A DNA stretch of 64,000 bases, taken from Callorhinus ursinus. Lineage: Eukaryota > Chordata > Mammalia > Carnivora > Otariidae. The position numbers were made by a program, and so were the translations under genes. The stretch covers positions 10,763,228 to 10,827,227 of the forward strand of contig NW_020312867.1 in assembly GCF_003265705.1 (NCBI RefSeq), read 5' to 3'. A model generated the notes under the pieces. That model saw only the letters and a program-made list of their open reading frames with translations. It had not been told where the DNA came from and did no database searches. Position 1 is the first letter of the stretch. Each line of letters opens with the position of its first letter. This document shows, one piece after another, positions 10,240 through 21,078 of this stretch.

Positions 10240-10515
10240 GGACACCTCGGCAGTTGGCAGAAGTGTGTGCGGGTGCTCCCCCAAGGTTGGACCTACACAC
10301 AGTTAGCCTCATTCCCAGCCTCGCTCACAGGAGTAGCTCCAGAAGCCCACAGTGGTAACTTGCTGGATAATATACCCCCTTTTGGGGGCTGCCTTCTCTT
10401 CTTTTTTCAGCTCTCAACTCTCCCATGAGTGTTTCCTGCTGTCACTTCTCCCCAGATTAAACTTGCGCTCGAATCCTTATCTCAAAGTGTGCATTCAGGG
10501 TCACCCAAACCATGT
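10240..10515 (+). repeat. Unassigned LTR-like family (copy 4)
   Basis: The 3' end 'ATTAAACTTGCGCTCGAATC' followed by 'CTTATCTCAAAGTGTGCATT' aligns with the family's terminal block seen at 13580-13640. The 5' limit is uncertain. Confidence 0.4.
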
Positions 10516-11834
10516 GGGTGGCCTCAACATGAGAACCAGTGGGTGTAGGGTCCCGGCAGCATTCTGAGATTGTTGGGGTTCGCTGTACCTATGATGAGGA
10601 CTGGGAGACAATGAGTGTTAGGGGCCAGGTGGAACTGAGGTGCTGCACTCGGAGGTAGGTCTGAGGTCAAGGGAAGAGTCAGGTGGGCCTGTGAAGCAGG
10701 GTTTCTCAGTGTAAGCTCTTTGCTAAAGAGGAGAAAGGTTGATGAACTTGGAGTGACCCTGAAGCTTGTTAGGCCCTGAGTATTGCCAAAAGACGTGCTT
10801 TGACTGGAAAGTTTACTACTAAGTAATTTGGATATTGGGAGAAAGTGCCACTTTGGCCAGCCAAAACCCACATCTTTCTGAGTCTGAGTGGCTGCCCGGG
10901 TACCCTTTGCCAGGGCATCTGCATACCTTTATCCTAACACAGTACTTGATCTGTTCCCCACTGAGGGAAACTTGAGTAAGTGGTTATGACCTACACTTTG
11001 GTGTCATGGATGGACCCTCTGACCCCATCTCAGACTCACCTCCAGTCCTGGCTTCAAAGAACACTTCACACTTGCCATAGACTGATTTTTCCCACCCCTG
11101 CCATTAGATTAACCTATGAGTCCAATTTTAAATATTGTTCCAGAAACAGATGCTATCACCTCAAGGAGACCAGCAAAGAGAGAGTGGGTCCCTGAGTGCA
11201 GCCCACCCATAGCTGGAGCTCTGAAGGCACAGATCTCCTATGGGGTAGAGGGTCTCCTGTGGCCTGAATTCTAGGAGATTCTATAATGTGACCTTGGCAA
11301 TGAGGACCAAAGGCCTTCATGACTATGTGAATTTCATTCCTCATGCATCCATCTGTTCATCCTGAATCTGGAACACTTTTACCCATTGAAGGAATTAAAC
11401 AGGAGTTGGAAAGAGCTCAGCAGGACCAGCCAAAGACTCAAAGAACATTTGGCTCAAGGAAATTCCAGAAGAGAAAGAGCTGGTGAAAAGGGAGGCTGGA
11501 ATCCTGGCAGCTACCTCCCACCCAGAGTAGGGAGGGTAATACAAGCTGCCAAAGGAAAGATCCAGGCCAGGCTGGGAAGCTGCCTTCATACATGGGTAAG
11601 GATGAGAGAGGAAAGGGGACTCCATTCTCCAATAAAGTATAACACAGGAGCAATCAGCTTTGTTGGGTCTGGCTGAAGGGGACCCTGAAGGTGTGCTGGG
11701 GAATTTGTTTGGTAGAAAACCTTCTGATTGGGAGAGAAAGGCTTTGGTTTTATTAATTCCAGTTCTTTCATTAACAGGATGGATAATTTTTTGTCCTTTA
11801 TGAAATTAAAAAAAAAATTTGAACTCTCATTCAT
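10516..11834. other. Unassigned sequence
   Basis: About 1.3 kb without a recognised repeat or gene. Frames such as 11386-11676 are short and domain-free. Confidence 0.45.
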
Positions 11835-12705
11835 TCTGAAAAGTGAACAAAAGTGTACTGCTCCTTGATGAATTTTCATGAACTGAACTCACCCATGTAA
11901 CTGGCACTTGGTTAGAGAACTGGAAGATGATTTGTACCTCCAAAACCCCCACCCTGTGCTCTCTTCCCGGCCACTACCTCCTCAAGGGTAGCCACTATCC
12001 TGACTTCTAGTAGCATAGCTTAATTTTGCCAGTTCTTGAAAGTCAGATCAGTGGAAATATTTAGTGCCTATACCTTTGCGTCTGTCATTTTCCCTTTAAC
12101 ATTACGTATGTGAAATTTATCCACATTGTGTGTAACAATAGGCCATTCTTTTTCATTGCTGTACAGTATTTCATTTTATGACTATACCATGGTCTATTTG
12201 TTCATTCCGGTTTGGATGGATGTGTGAATTGTTTCCAGTTTTTAGCTATTATGAATAAAGCGGCTCTGGCATTCTTGTGCGTGTCTTGATAGATATATGT
12301 TTGCATTTCCATTGCACATGCCCCAAGGAGTAGGATTGCTGGGCTGTAGAGTAGGCATCTATTTAGCATTTGTAGATACTACAAAGTAGTTTTCCAAAAC
12401 GTTTTCAGCAACCTCACTCTCACCAGCAATGTATGAGATTTCCAATTGCTCTGTATTCTTGCCAATACTTGATACCTTTTGAATTTTTCATCTTCACCAT
12501 TCTGGTGGTTGTGTAATGATATCACATTATGGTTTTAATTTGCATTTTCCTTGTGGCTAATCAGGTTGGGCACCTTATACTCATATGTTTATTGACCATT
12601 TGGATAATCTCTCTAGTGAAGTGCTTGTTCAAAACAAGCTTGTTCAAAACTTTTGCCCATTTTTCTGTTGGGTGGTCCATCATTCTCTTATTGATTGCCC
12701 ACAGT
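11835..12705 (-). repeat. Old L1 LINE 3' region (antisense)
   Basis: Clear antisense L1M text: 'CACTATCCTGACTTCTAGTA', 'CATTCTTTTTCATTGCTGTA', 'GTAGGATTGCTGGGCTGTAG' and 'ATTTGCATTTTCCTTGTGGC'. ORF2 is broken throughout. A 13-bp segment GCTTGTTCAAAAC is duplicated at 12622-12634 and 12638-12650, absent from the usual L1 sequence. Confidence 0.9.
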
Positions 12706-12734
12706 GGCTGTGTGATTTTGAGCAAACCTCCAAC

Positions 12735-13189
12735 CCTTTATAGACCTTTGATTCCTCACGTTATTTATGTTGTTATTGTGGAGTTAACTCCAACCTCTAA
12801 GGCTCTGGAGTGAGCACACAATCCTGGACTTTCAAGTGAGCTTATTTCATCTCCATGGCCCCTCTGAGGCATAGGCATGACTCAGGCTGGTCCAATGAGA
12901 CATTTGTTGAAGACTTTGGTAAGGCAAAATTCTTTCTTCTGGGATTTCTGGATGTAAGGATGCTGTCAGATGATGTTAGGCTGAAGTTGCTCTTGTGGTC
13001 TTGTTGCCATTGACCCATGAAGACATGAAGAGCTGCTCAGAGTGAAGCCAACACCAAGGAGGGCAGAGAATGGAAAGAGAGAGAGAATGGGGGTGGTGGT
13101 GGAAATTGATGCAACCATTCTTTTTGGTTTTTCTGTGAGCCAGCATTTTCTTTATCACTTAAAAGGAAGAAAATTAGTTTTGAGATTGC
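12735..13189 (+). repeat. Diverged MLT1-type LTR
   Basis: 'GACTCAGGCTGGTCCAATGA', 'GAGTGAAGCCAACACCAAGG' and 'TTTTTCTGTGAGCCAGCATT' follow the order seen in older MLT1 LTRs. The 5' boundary is uncertain. Confidence 0.5.
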
Positions 13190-13640
13190 TATTGATGCCC
13201 TGCCTATGTTATCTCTTCGGTGCTCACTATTCCCTTTCCCACCTAAAGATTTCTGCTACAAACACTTGAGACTGAGGATATCTCCCAGTCTTTGGAATCT
13301 CCTTGTATAGGGCAAGCTGGAATGCTGGGGCTTACGAATCCTGGGAGTAACCCTGAACTAATGACAGATGGGAGTTGGTGGATGAACACTCTAGCTTCCT
13401 CTCCCTTATGTGGGACACCTTGGTGTATTCTATATACTCCCTAAAAATTCTCCAGCAGAAGTGAGCTCCCAGCTTTTCACTGTGGTGACCTGCTCACTGA
13501 TGGTCCCTTCATGGGCTGCCTTCTTGCCTTGTCTCACTTTCCCACTCCTCTCTGGTGGCTGCCTGAGATCACCTCCTAAATAAACAACTTGCATGGCAGT
13601 CCTTGTCTCAGAGTCTGCTTTTGGGAGATTCCAAACAAAG
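13190..13640 (+). repeat. Unassigned LTR-like family (copy 5)
   Basis: One of the clearest copies. It has 'GAACTAATGACAGATGGGAG' internally, then 'GATCACCTCCTAAATAAACA' (a polyadenylation signal), and then the terminal block 'TTGTCTCAGAGTCTGCTTTT'. The layout of AATAAA followed by a conserved tail suits a solo LTR. Confidence 0.55.
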
Positions 13641-14317
13641 ATAATGAAGGAACTGTACTCTTAGCCAACATTTCCATGAGCATTATGGAATCCAAATTAA
13701 TCTAATGCCATCAGGTTCAGTTTGAAGGCTCTGTATAGAGCTTGAGTAGGTCCCTGAGGATCTAAATAAGTGTGAAGTCATCTCTGCCTTCAAGAGACCT
13801 ACCAATTTGGTGAGAAGATAAGACTCCCAGATAAAACACTTGAATAAATGTATCTCAGAACTCTGATGTTGGCAGGCAAGGGCCCTGCTCTGGGGTTATC
13901 TGGCTAAATTTGTCTAGAGTCCCCAATTTTATGGCTCCTGAGAGTCCAGAGACTTCCTACCAATTTCTTCAAATTCCCAACAACAGACTGGGCACAAAGC
14001 CCATAGCCACAGAAATCTGATCACACACAGCGTTTTGATAGTTTGGCAGTTTTAGGGAAGGTTTGGAAACCTATGAAAGTAATCATGTCTCTTGCCTCAC
14101 AGTCATCTCCCATGCTGCTGAGGCCTTATCTCCTTGAGCTCTATCTCCTTCCAGAAGACCCTTCTCATCGGGTGTTGCCCCCAAGCCAATTGGCCCAAGC
14201 TTGGTCCTGATTGTTTCCTTCCTGGTGGAAAGCCTGCTGGGCTGGCCAACCTTCTCCAGGGCTCTTTGGAAATTGGAGTAAATATTTGCCCTTTAGAAAA
14301 CTGAAATCTAGTTTGAT
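13641..14317. other. Unassigned sequence
   Basis: No gene or repeat recognised. Moderate base composition and only short frames. Confidence 0.45.
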
Positions 14318-15080
14318 CTGGAAGTTATCTTTGACCCCCTCTCTCTCATCCTTCAAATCCAATATGATGGAAAAAGTTATTGGCTCAACTTTCATGGTAC
14401 ATCCCAAATCTGAGCACCTCTTACCCTGGCTTGAGCCACTGTCTTCTCTTTTCTCAATGAGTGCATTAGCTTCCCCACAGGTCTCATGATTGCAAACTCG
14501 TTTTCCTTACTAGAAGCAGATTTATCTTTCTAAAATTGTAGGTCACATCAGTATATAAACTCTTTGCTCAAAACCCACCAAAGGCTCCTCATCTCATTCA
14601 GAGTAAAATATGGAGCCTTTTCATGATACACAAGGGAGGGTGTTGGCCTTCATTGCTACTTTGGCCTGAGCTTCTACTGTTCTTCTCTTTGCTCACTCTG
14701 ATCCAGCCACACTCCCCTCCTGCTGTTTTCTGAACCTGCCAGGGAAGGTCACACCTCAGGTCTTTTGCACTTGCTGTTCCCTCTGTCTGGAATGTCTTTC
14801 CTTAGATTTCAGCATGACTCATTCCTCACTTATTTGGAATCCTTACTCAGAGTGACCTTCCTTGACCATTCATATAAAATATCACCCCCTATTGGCACTC
14901 TCTAGTGCCTTATTCTGTTTTATTCATCCACTTGATATATTAATTATATATAAACTTAAAATAATTGGTTTATTGTTTGTCTCTATCAGTATACAAAATT
15001 CTTGAGATTGAGGAATTTGTCATTGTTGAATACCGTAATCTTGGTGCCAAACACAGAATATTCGTTGAATGAATGAATGG
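14318..15080 (+). repeat. L2 LINE, long 3' end
   Basis: A long, ordered L2 3' end: 'TTATCTTTGACCCCCTCTCT', 'GATCCAGCCACACTCCCC', 'TTTGCACTTGCTGTTCCCTC', 'TGTCTGGAATGTCTTTCCTT' and the terminal (TGAA)n-like 'TTCGTTGAATGAATGAATGG'. No intact reverse transcriptase remains. Confidence 0.85.
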
Positions 15081-16516
15081 ATTTCAACATTGAGAAAGTG
15101 TGGAGCTCCCAGGGTTGTTCCTGAGCTTTGATCTACAGAAATAACACAATAATATTATAATGGGGATGATGATGGTTAAGACTCATTGCTTGGTCTGAGA
15201 AAAACACAAGTGAGACCATGTCTCTTTAGTATTTAAATTAAGTCTTTGTCTTTACCTACCCAGATTAATGGTAATCTAGAATCTTTTTTGGGCTGAATTA
15301 CACCTGAGCCCCAGAAATTTACATAGTCCAATGGAGCCCCTCCGGCTTCTAGAATCCCTACAGATAGAATTGAGGAATCTGATTAATCACTGGCAATTCC
15401 TTTTTCCTGATGCCCTCAACGATTCACTCTTCCTGCCGCAAGACTTTGTTGGAGAGAAACACGGATGAAGGCGGAAGACAGACTCTTATATCGTGGAAGA
15501 TGGTAATCACGGTTGGCTTTCCTTTCTTCTCCAGTGTCAAATGTGTGGCTCCAGCACATTAATTCCAAGAGAAGAAGAGTAGGTGATGTCTACTGCTGGG
15601 ATGGGCGCTGCAGGGAGCCCAGACGCTGCAGTGTGTGTGTGGGGGTAGAAGATAGTTGTGATGTGTGGGCTGGGAGAAGCGTAGGCTGGACCTCTTGTTT
15701 CATGCCTTCTTGATTAGGCAGCTGGTTGGTCAAAGCAGTCAAGGCAGATGGCTGTTGAACTTATTTATAAATGTCTGTAGGAGAAGAAACTTCCTTGCAA
15801 GGACAATTTCTTCTCAGCCTGTGGGATGCTGTGTAAGTTCCAGGAACCTCTGGGTTCATCGTCTATGAGGACGTCACCCCCATGACTGCAATATCACTTC
15901 CTCCTTCTCCCATGACAGCGTTCCCTGTCACAATGGGAACACTTGCTTTGCTGGCCTGCAGTGACCTTCAGATCCTCACGACCTCTCCCAGGGTTCAGCT
16001 GCTCGACAGCGAGTGCAAGGTTTAAAGACGTGCATGTTTCATTCCAGTGCTCAATTGTAGAATCAGCTTCCTAGTCCAGAGTTTGACTAGGCTTGTTGCC
16101 AGTGTGAAGGGACTTTTAACGGTATTTGCAAACACTGGGTATGATTTCACCTTACTTTAGAGACCAACCTCTGCTTTAGATGTGACCCCACTGTGTGCGT
16201 GGCGGGTTTATAAAACACTCTCCAGCAACTCACTTATCAGGGAAAATGTGGTTTGTCTGTAATCACTCAGCTGTTGTTGTATATAAACCCCCACCCACCC
16301 AGGAATGGTTGAAGGGGACTGATTCCCCCCACCCCCGTTTTAGAACTTACTACGATACAATATTTTAGCCAGTCCCCTTTAACTGGGATCTTCAGGATAA
16401 AATCACTTCCACCCTTAGCCACCCCCACCTCTTCTCTCTTAGATGGATTGGGGTGCACGGGCAAGGGGCTTATGAGCCTTTGTAATCTTGGAGAAGATGA
16501 GGATTCTGAGTCCATG
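15081..16516. other. Unassigned, low-repeat sequence
   Basis: About 1.4 kb without a recognised transposon. Reading frames at 15513-15868 are short and have no homology I recognise. A motif cluster lies at 16233-16273. Confidence 0.45.
16233..16273. promoter_or_regulatory. GATA / RUNX / E-box motif cluster
   Basis: Within 41 bp: CTTATCAG (GATA, 16233-16240), TGTGGTTT (RUNX, 16247-16254) and CAGCTG (E-box, 16268-16273). These motifs are short and common, so only their close spacing makes the site notable. Confidence 0.25.
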
Positions 16517-16612
16517 TGGCTCCTCTGTCCCCATTCTGGTTATCACTTCCCTTGCTGAGATTGGGCTGAGGTTTGTTACAGGACAGCTCAGTCTTGCCTC
16601 TTTCATTCGGCT
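16517..16612 (+). repeat. Local duplication, copy A
   Basis: 'GGTTATCACTTCCCTTGCTG' and 'GAGGTTTGTTACAGGACAGC' align with 17077-17185 ('GGTGACCACTTACCCTGCTG', 'GAGGTTTGTTAAAACGTGTG'). Clearly related but diverged. Confidence 0.6.
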
Positions 16613-17004
16613 CTGTGTCCTTGGCTAAGGGACTGGACTCAGTGTGGGGGCACCCTCATCCCTGCCAAAGCTCATCTGTGCTGGCTGGGTCCCTGGGCCC
16701 CTCTCTGCCCCCCTGCTTCCCCAAGGAAGCCTAAAGGAGTTTGTGCCCCCCCCTTACCCACCCCAAGCTAGTAGAACTCAGAAGCAAGTTCTACCATTTT
16801 TACTTGGACTTCAGATCTCTACAAATAGCCCCAATATCTATCACCTCCCAGATTCTTGTATAGGAGTCAGTAATCTGGAGAAAGTATCTCCTGTTTTTCC
16901 AACAGCAAGCTTTCTTAACCCACCCCCTTCCAGGAGTGCCCTCCTTCCCCACAATTTTGAGTCCCAGCCCTGGATAAGGAGCCAAGGGTACAACAGCTGA
17001 GAGT
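16613..17004. other. Unassigned sequence
   Basis: C-rich at 16680-16760, no gene or repeat recognised. Confidence 0.4.
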
Positions 17005-17285
17005 GGGAGCTTGGGAATCAGGCTGCAGCCCTAAGTCTGAATTCCAGCCCTATCACTGGGATTTCTATGGCCCTCTGGCATCTCTGTCCCTGTGCTGGTG
17101 ACCACTTACCCTGCTGAGACTTGAGCTGAGGTTTGTTAAAACGTGTGGCCATGGGCAAGTCATCTTGCCTCGTTAGGCTTCAGTTTTCTCATCTGTAAAA
17201 TGGGAATAATCATATCTGCCTCTCAGTATCACGAAGATTAAATGACACTGAGTGCTCAGCACATGATTGCTGAATGAATAAACTA
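17005..17285 (+). repeat. MIR SINE containing local-duplication copy B
   Basis: The MIR 5' part 'GAATTCCAGCCCTATCACTG' ends near 17060. The 3' part resumes near 17143 with 'GGCCATGGGCAAGTCATCTT' and 'CTCATCTGTAAAATGGGAAT'. The intervening segment matches the block at 16517-16612. Confidence 0.75.
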
Positions 17286-17449
17286 ATGGGCAAAATGAAT
17301 GAACTAGCTGATGGGTTGGACTTTGTCACTTTACTTGTGAGCATTGTAATGTTAAGGTAAATTCTCTGGCCAGACTTCCTGGTCTCTCCTCTCTAACTAC
17401 TTGTAAGTAAAAGCTCCTATTTGTCTATAATTGCTTTTCTCTTTGCTGT

Positions 17450-17545
17450 AAGTTGGTTTATCTTCATAGCAGATGGTGAACTCTCCAAGGGTGGAGACTA
17501 GATCTCCTGTCTCTCCCTCAACTTGGCAGATGCTCAGTAAATGGT
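17450..17545 (+). repeat. Possible L2 3' terminus
   Basis: 'GGTGAACTCTCCAAGGGTGG' and 'GGCAGATGCTCAGTAAATGG' resemble the L2 end 'GCTCCATGAGGGCAGG...GTGCTCAATAAAT'. Confidence 0.45.
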
Positions 17546-17594
17546 CACTAGCCTTTGTGTCCTATTTGGCCAAAAGGACTCCTGAATGCTGGCA

Positions 17595-17656
17595 TGGGGA
17601 GGGCAGAAGCCAGGCCTGAGATGAGCCCTTGGAAGTACTGGCTTCTGCCCTCCCCA
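17595..17656. repeat. Perfect 19-bp inverted repeat (hairpin)
   Basis: Arm 17595-17613 (core GGGGAGGGCAGAAGCCAG) is the exact reverse complement of 17638-17656, with a 24-nt loop. With a one-base bulge the pairing extends outward to about 17590 and 17660. No known transposon was recognised here. It could be a template-switch mutation or a small-RNA-like hairpin. Confidence 0.85.
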
Positions 17657-17882
17657 GCCACCTGGAAAGCTCGCTCTTGTGTCCTTGGTACGGAAGCAAC
17701 TCAGTAGCTGAGATATCAACTTACTTGTAGAGTGAAGACAAGAGTGCCCAGGGACTGGGCTTAAGAACCAAATGCACAGGGCCCGGAGAGAAACACCAGG
17801 GCAAAAGAAGTAGATGAAAAGTTTATATCTGGTTTGTTTTAGTGCTCAAATGATGAATGGTTGTGGACAAGACTGTGATTTT
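17657..17882. other. Unassigned sequence
   Basis: Nothing recognised. Confidence 0.4.
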
Positions 17883-18175
17883 GATTTACAGATAAACTGA
17901 TGGTTACCAGAGGGGAGGGGGCTGGGGGCTGGGCAAAATGGGTGAAGGGCAGTGGGAGATGTGGCCTTCCAATTATGGAATGAATAAGTCATGGGAATAA
18001 AAGACACAGCCCAAGGAATATAGTCAATGATATTGTAATAGCCACGTACTGAGACAGATGGTAGCTACACTTGGTGGTGAGCATAGCACAATGTATAAAC
18101 TTGTGAAATCACTATGTTGTACACCTGAAACTAATGTAACATTGTGTGTCAATTATACTCAGACACAAAAATAAT
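17883..18175 (+). repeat. L1 3' end
   Basis: 'ACTGATGGTTACCAGAGGGG', 'GAATATAGTCAATGATATTG' and 'ATGTTGTACACCTGAAACTA' are the 3' UTR of the L1 lineage common in carnivores. A 5'-truncated copy. Confidence 0.9.
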
Positions 18176-18884
18176 ACCAGTAGGCTAGCAGATTTACTGT
18201 GTTTCTGGAGTACTCAGCAACCCCTCCCTCTAGGGACAGCTCAGTCCCTACCAATCACACACAAAAGTGCTTTTGGGAGAGGTTTTGAATGTTTCGACAA
18301 ATTCAATTCATCTTTGGGCACAGAGCTCAGATCTCAGACTGTGATAGACCACAGTGCTATCTTCTTTAAAGTGTGAGAAGAGCATGTGTGACAACACTTA
18401 GGTATTCCACACCCACCGGCCCTTCTAAGGGAAATTGTATCACCCTTGGTGACAAGGAAGGGACCCAAAGGTAGACAATACACAGACTGGCCATGAGAAA
18501 GCCTGGCATGAAAGTTTGGTTTAATAGAGTAAAGTGAATAATTAGGACAATCAGACAATCCTTTTATGGAATTTTACCAGGAAGCTACGGAAAGAACCAG
18601 CCAATATGTATTAAGGGGGAAAAAGAAGAAGATAGGCCAGTGGCCAAGACGCACTGATGGTGAAGAACAAGAGTGATGAACCTCTTCGGGTTGAGAGGAG
18701 CACACACAACTCAGTCCCTGGAGTTGCCTCGATGCTTCTTGAATGGAGTTAACCTGGGTGGGTCTCTGTTTCTTTGCTGTGGTTAAAAGAATTTGCTTTG
18801 CAGATTGAATGTGATAACAAAATGGAAGCCCTAGCCAAATCAAGCAAGAAGGCCATGCTGAAGCTATGCGAAACCTTCTCAGAC
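18176..18884. other. Unassigned sequence
   Basis: No repeat recognised. A short plus frame at 18774-18968 is preceded by a pyrimidine-AG acceptor-like context, but it runs into MER5A and shows no domain. Confidence 0.45.
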
Positions 18885-19032
18885 TTTCACACGCCCGTGG
18901 GTCACCCGGAGATCTTGTTAAAATGTACATCACCATTCATTAAGTTGGGGTGGCCCCCGAGATCCTAACTTCCTAGGAGCTGTCAGATGAGTTTGATGCT
19001 GCAGGTTGGGGGATCACCGTTTGAGGAGCAAG
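18885..19032 (+). repeat. MER5A (hAT-Charlie) fragment
   Basis: 'GATCTTGTTAAAATGTACAT', 'GGGGTGGCCCCCGAGATCCT' and 'GTTTGATGCTGCAGGTTGGG' match the MER5A order. It is a non-autonomous DNA transposon and codes for nothing. Confidence 0.75.
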
Positions 19033-19044
19033 AGCTTAAGCAAA

Positions 19045-19110
19045 CAACACACACACACACACACGCACGCACATGCACACACAAACGCATGTATGCAAAC
19101 ACACACACCA
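19045..19110. repeat. Interrupted (CA)n microsatellite
   Basis: CA units interrupted by CG, TG and AA. A matching Thr-His reading frame is an artefact of the repeat. Confidence 0.9.
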
Positions 19111-19364
19111 TCCATGACCAATTACAAAATTTTACACAGAAGTTATTTGAGACCCCACAGGTAACCTCTAGTTTGTTGTCTAAACTTGTCACTTTTCACT
19201 TAGCTCTGCTATAAAGCTGAAGAAAAAACTGATGATTTAAAACAACCAACTACTTTTAATTTATTTTTGGCATGGGAATCCAAGATATGTTAAAAATTAA
19301 TAATAAATGTTCTTTAACTTAGCTTAGGGTCTTTGTGTTTTAGGACAAGAAAATTCCGTTTTTT
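19111..19364. other. Unassigned AT-rich sequence
   Basis: No recognised feature. Confidence 0.4.
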
Positions 19365-19597
19365 AAAAAAAGCTCTAGGGCGCCTGGGTGGCTCAGTTGG
19401 TTAAGCGACTGCCTTCGGCTCAGGTCATGATCCTGGAGTCCTGGGATCGAGTCCCACATCGGGCTTCCTGCTCAGCAGGGAGTCTGCTTCTCCCTCTGAC
19501 CCTCTTCCCTCTCGTGCTTTCTATCTCTCGTTCTCTCTCTCTCTCAAATAAATAAATAAAATCTTTAAAAAAAAATAAAAAAATAAAAAAAGCTCTA
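19365..19597 (+). repeat. CAN SINE (sense) with TSD
   Basis: The tRNA-Lys-derived head starts at about 19378 ('GGCGCCTGGGTGGCTCAG'), followed by a CT-rich region and the (AAAT)n tail. It is flanked by copies of AAAAAAAGCTCTA at 19365-19377 and near 19585-19597. It is the 'CTGGAGTC' subtype. Confidence 0.95.
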
Positions 19598-19659
19598 AAA
19601 GTTTATTTAGCCTCCTGAAATTGTACCTTTAAATGTCTCCCTGGGGAGGACTCATAGAA

Positions 19660-20190
19660 CAGTAGGGAAGAAATGGATTATTCAATAAATGGTGCTTTAC
19701 AATAGCTTTACAACTTGGGGGAAAAAAATCAATTTAGAGTCTCATCTTACTGCACACGAAAATAAATTTCAATGGATTAAAGAACCAAATGTAATACAAA
19801 AAAGACTATAAAAGCATGAAGGACTCTCTAGATGGGGAATATTTCATAAGGTTAAAAAAGTTGGAAGAAGTCATAAAAGTTACAAATTTCATTATATAAC
19901 ATTAAAAATTTCTGCCTGTAGTTCCTCCTGCCCCCACCCCATCATAATCAAACAAAAATCAAGATAGTAACAGAGGAGTGTACGCATCACCAATATCAAG
20001 AGAGAGGGCAGTTCAATTAACTCTGTGCATTTGTTGAAACTCAGAACTGTACCCCCAACAGAGAAAACCTTCCTCTATGTAAATCAAAACACAAATTGCA
20101 AAAGAGATATAAAGGAAAAATAAAAATAGCTGCTGAAAACACACAAACATTAAAATATTGGCAATACACACACCAAACCAAAGATTGTTC
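19660..20190 (+). repeat. Old L1/HAL1-like LINE, part 1
   Basis: 'GATTATTCAATAAATGGTGC' and 'TTTCAATGGATTAAAGAACC' are L1-type ORF2 3' sequence. It continues across the SINE (20191) and the LTR (20615) to about 21630. Confidence 0.7.
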
Positions 20191-20385
20191 TTTTTTTTCT
20201 TTTAAAGATTTTATTTATTTGACAGAGACAGCGAGAGAGCACAAGAAGGGGGAGCAGCAGAGGGAGAGGGAGAAGCAGGCTCCCCGCTGAGCTGGGAGCC
20301 CAATGCGGGGCTCGATCCCAGGACCCTGGGATCATGACATGAGCCGAAGGCAGACACTTAACCAACTGAGCCACTCAGGTGCTCC
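20191..20385 (-). repeat. CAN SINE (antisense)
   Basis: Poly(T)/TTTATTT tail at 20191-20220 and head end 'GAGCCACTCAGGTGCTCC' at 20368-20385. Short repeats containing TGTTCTT flank it. The 'GGACCCTGGGATCATGAC' version marks the second SINE subtype. It interrupts the L1/HAL1-like LINE. Confidence 0.95.
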
Positions 20386-20614
20386 TGATGTTCTTAATAT
20401 GTAACAAGAATTTTGAATTTGGTAAGCATAATATTAATATCTCAACAGGTGCAGGAGTGAGCAGACAAGTCATAAGAGAGGAAATTTAAACAGCTAAAAT
20501 AATAAAATACAAATTCACTCATCACTGGTATTTTAATGTCCCACCTATCAAATTAGTCCAAAGTAAAGGAAAAATAGGAATACCCAACGTGGGTGAGAGT
20601 GTAGTGTGGTAGGC
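20386..20614 (+). repeat. Old L1/HAL1-like LINE, part 2
   Basis: 'ATTCACTCATCACTGGTATT' and 'GTGGGTGAGAGTGTAGTG' carry on the LINE between the SINE and the MLT1 LTR. Confidence 0.6.
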
Positions 20615-21078
20615 TGAGTAATGACCTCCAAAGAGATTCATGTCCTAAGCCCCGGAACCTTTGAATGTTATCTTCTAGGGCAAAGGGGGTGTTGCAAATG
20701 TGATTAAACTGAGGATTTTGAGGTTACCCTGGATTATCCAGGTTGGCCTTAAGTGTAATTACAGGTGTCCTTACAAGAGGGAAGCAGAGAGAGATTTGTC
20801 TGCAGAAGAGAAGCAGGAGATGTGCCAATGGGGGCAAGGGGCTGGAGTAATTCAAGGAAGGGGTCACACGCCAAGGAATGTAAGTGACCTCCAAAAGCTA
20901 GAAAAGGCGAAGAAATGGATTTTCCCCTAGAGCTTCCAGCCTGGCTGACGTTAGGCTTTATCCCATTGATACTGATTTTGGACTTCTGACCTCTAGAACT
21001 TTAAGGGGACACATTTGGGTTGCTTTAAGCCCCTAAATGCATGCTAATTTGTTAGAGAAGCCGTGGGCAACCAATGCA
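20615..21078 (+). repeat. MLT1-type LTR
   Basis: Starts TGTGGTAGGCTGAGTAATGA. It has 'CAGGTGTCCTTACAAGAGGG' in the middle, then 'TTTTGGACTTCTGACCTC', and ends near 'TAATTTGTTAGAGAAGCC'. A solo LTR inside the older LINE. The 76-codon frame at 20700-20930 is LTR sequence. Confidence 0.8.

Noticed and set aside
9820..10358. Cys-Val- or Thr-His-rich frames
   Set aside because: Driven by the CA microsatellite at 10151-10209.
18774..18968. Possible exon preceded by an acceptor-like TTTGCAG
   Set aside because: The frame runs into MER5A sequence, so it cannot be an old conserved exon.
19378..19450. tRNA gene
   Set aside because: The tRNA-like head belongs to the CAN SINE and continues into its body and tail. 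No free tRNA gene was seen.
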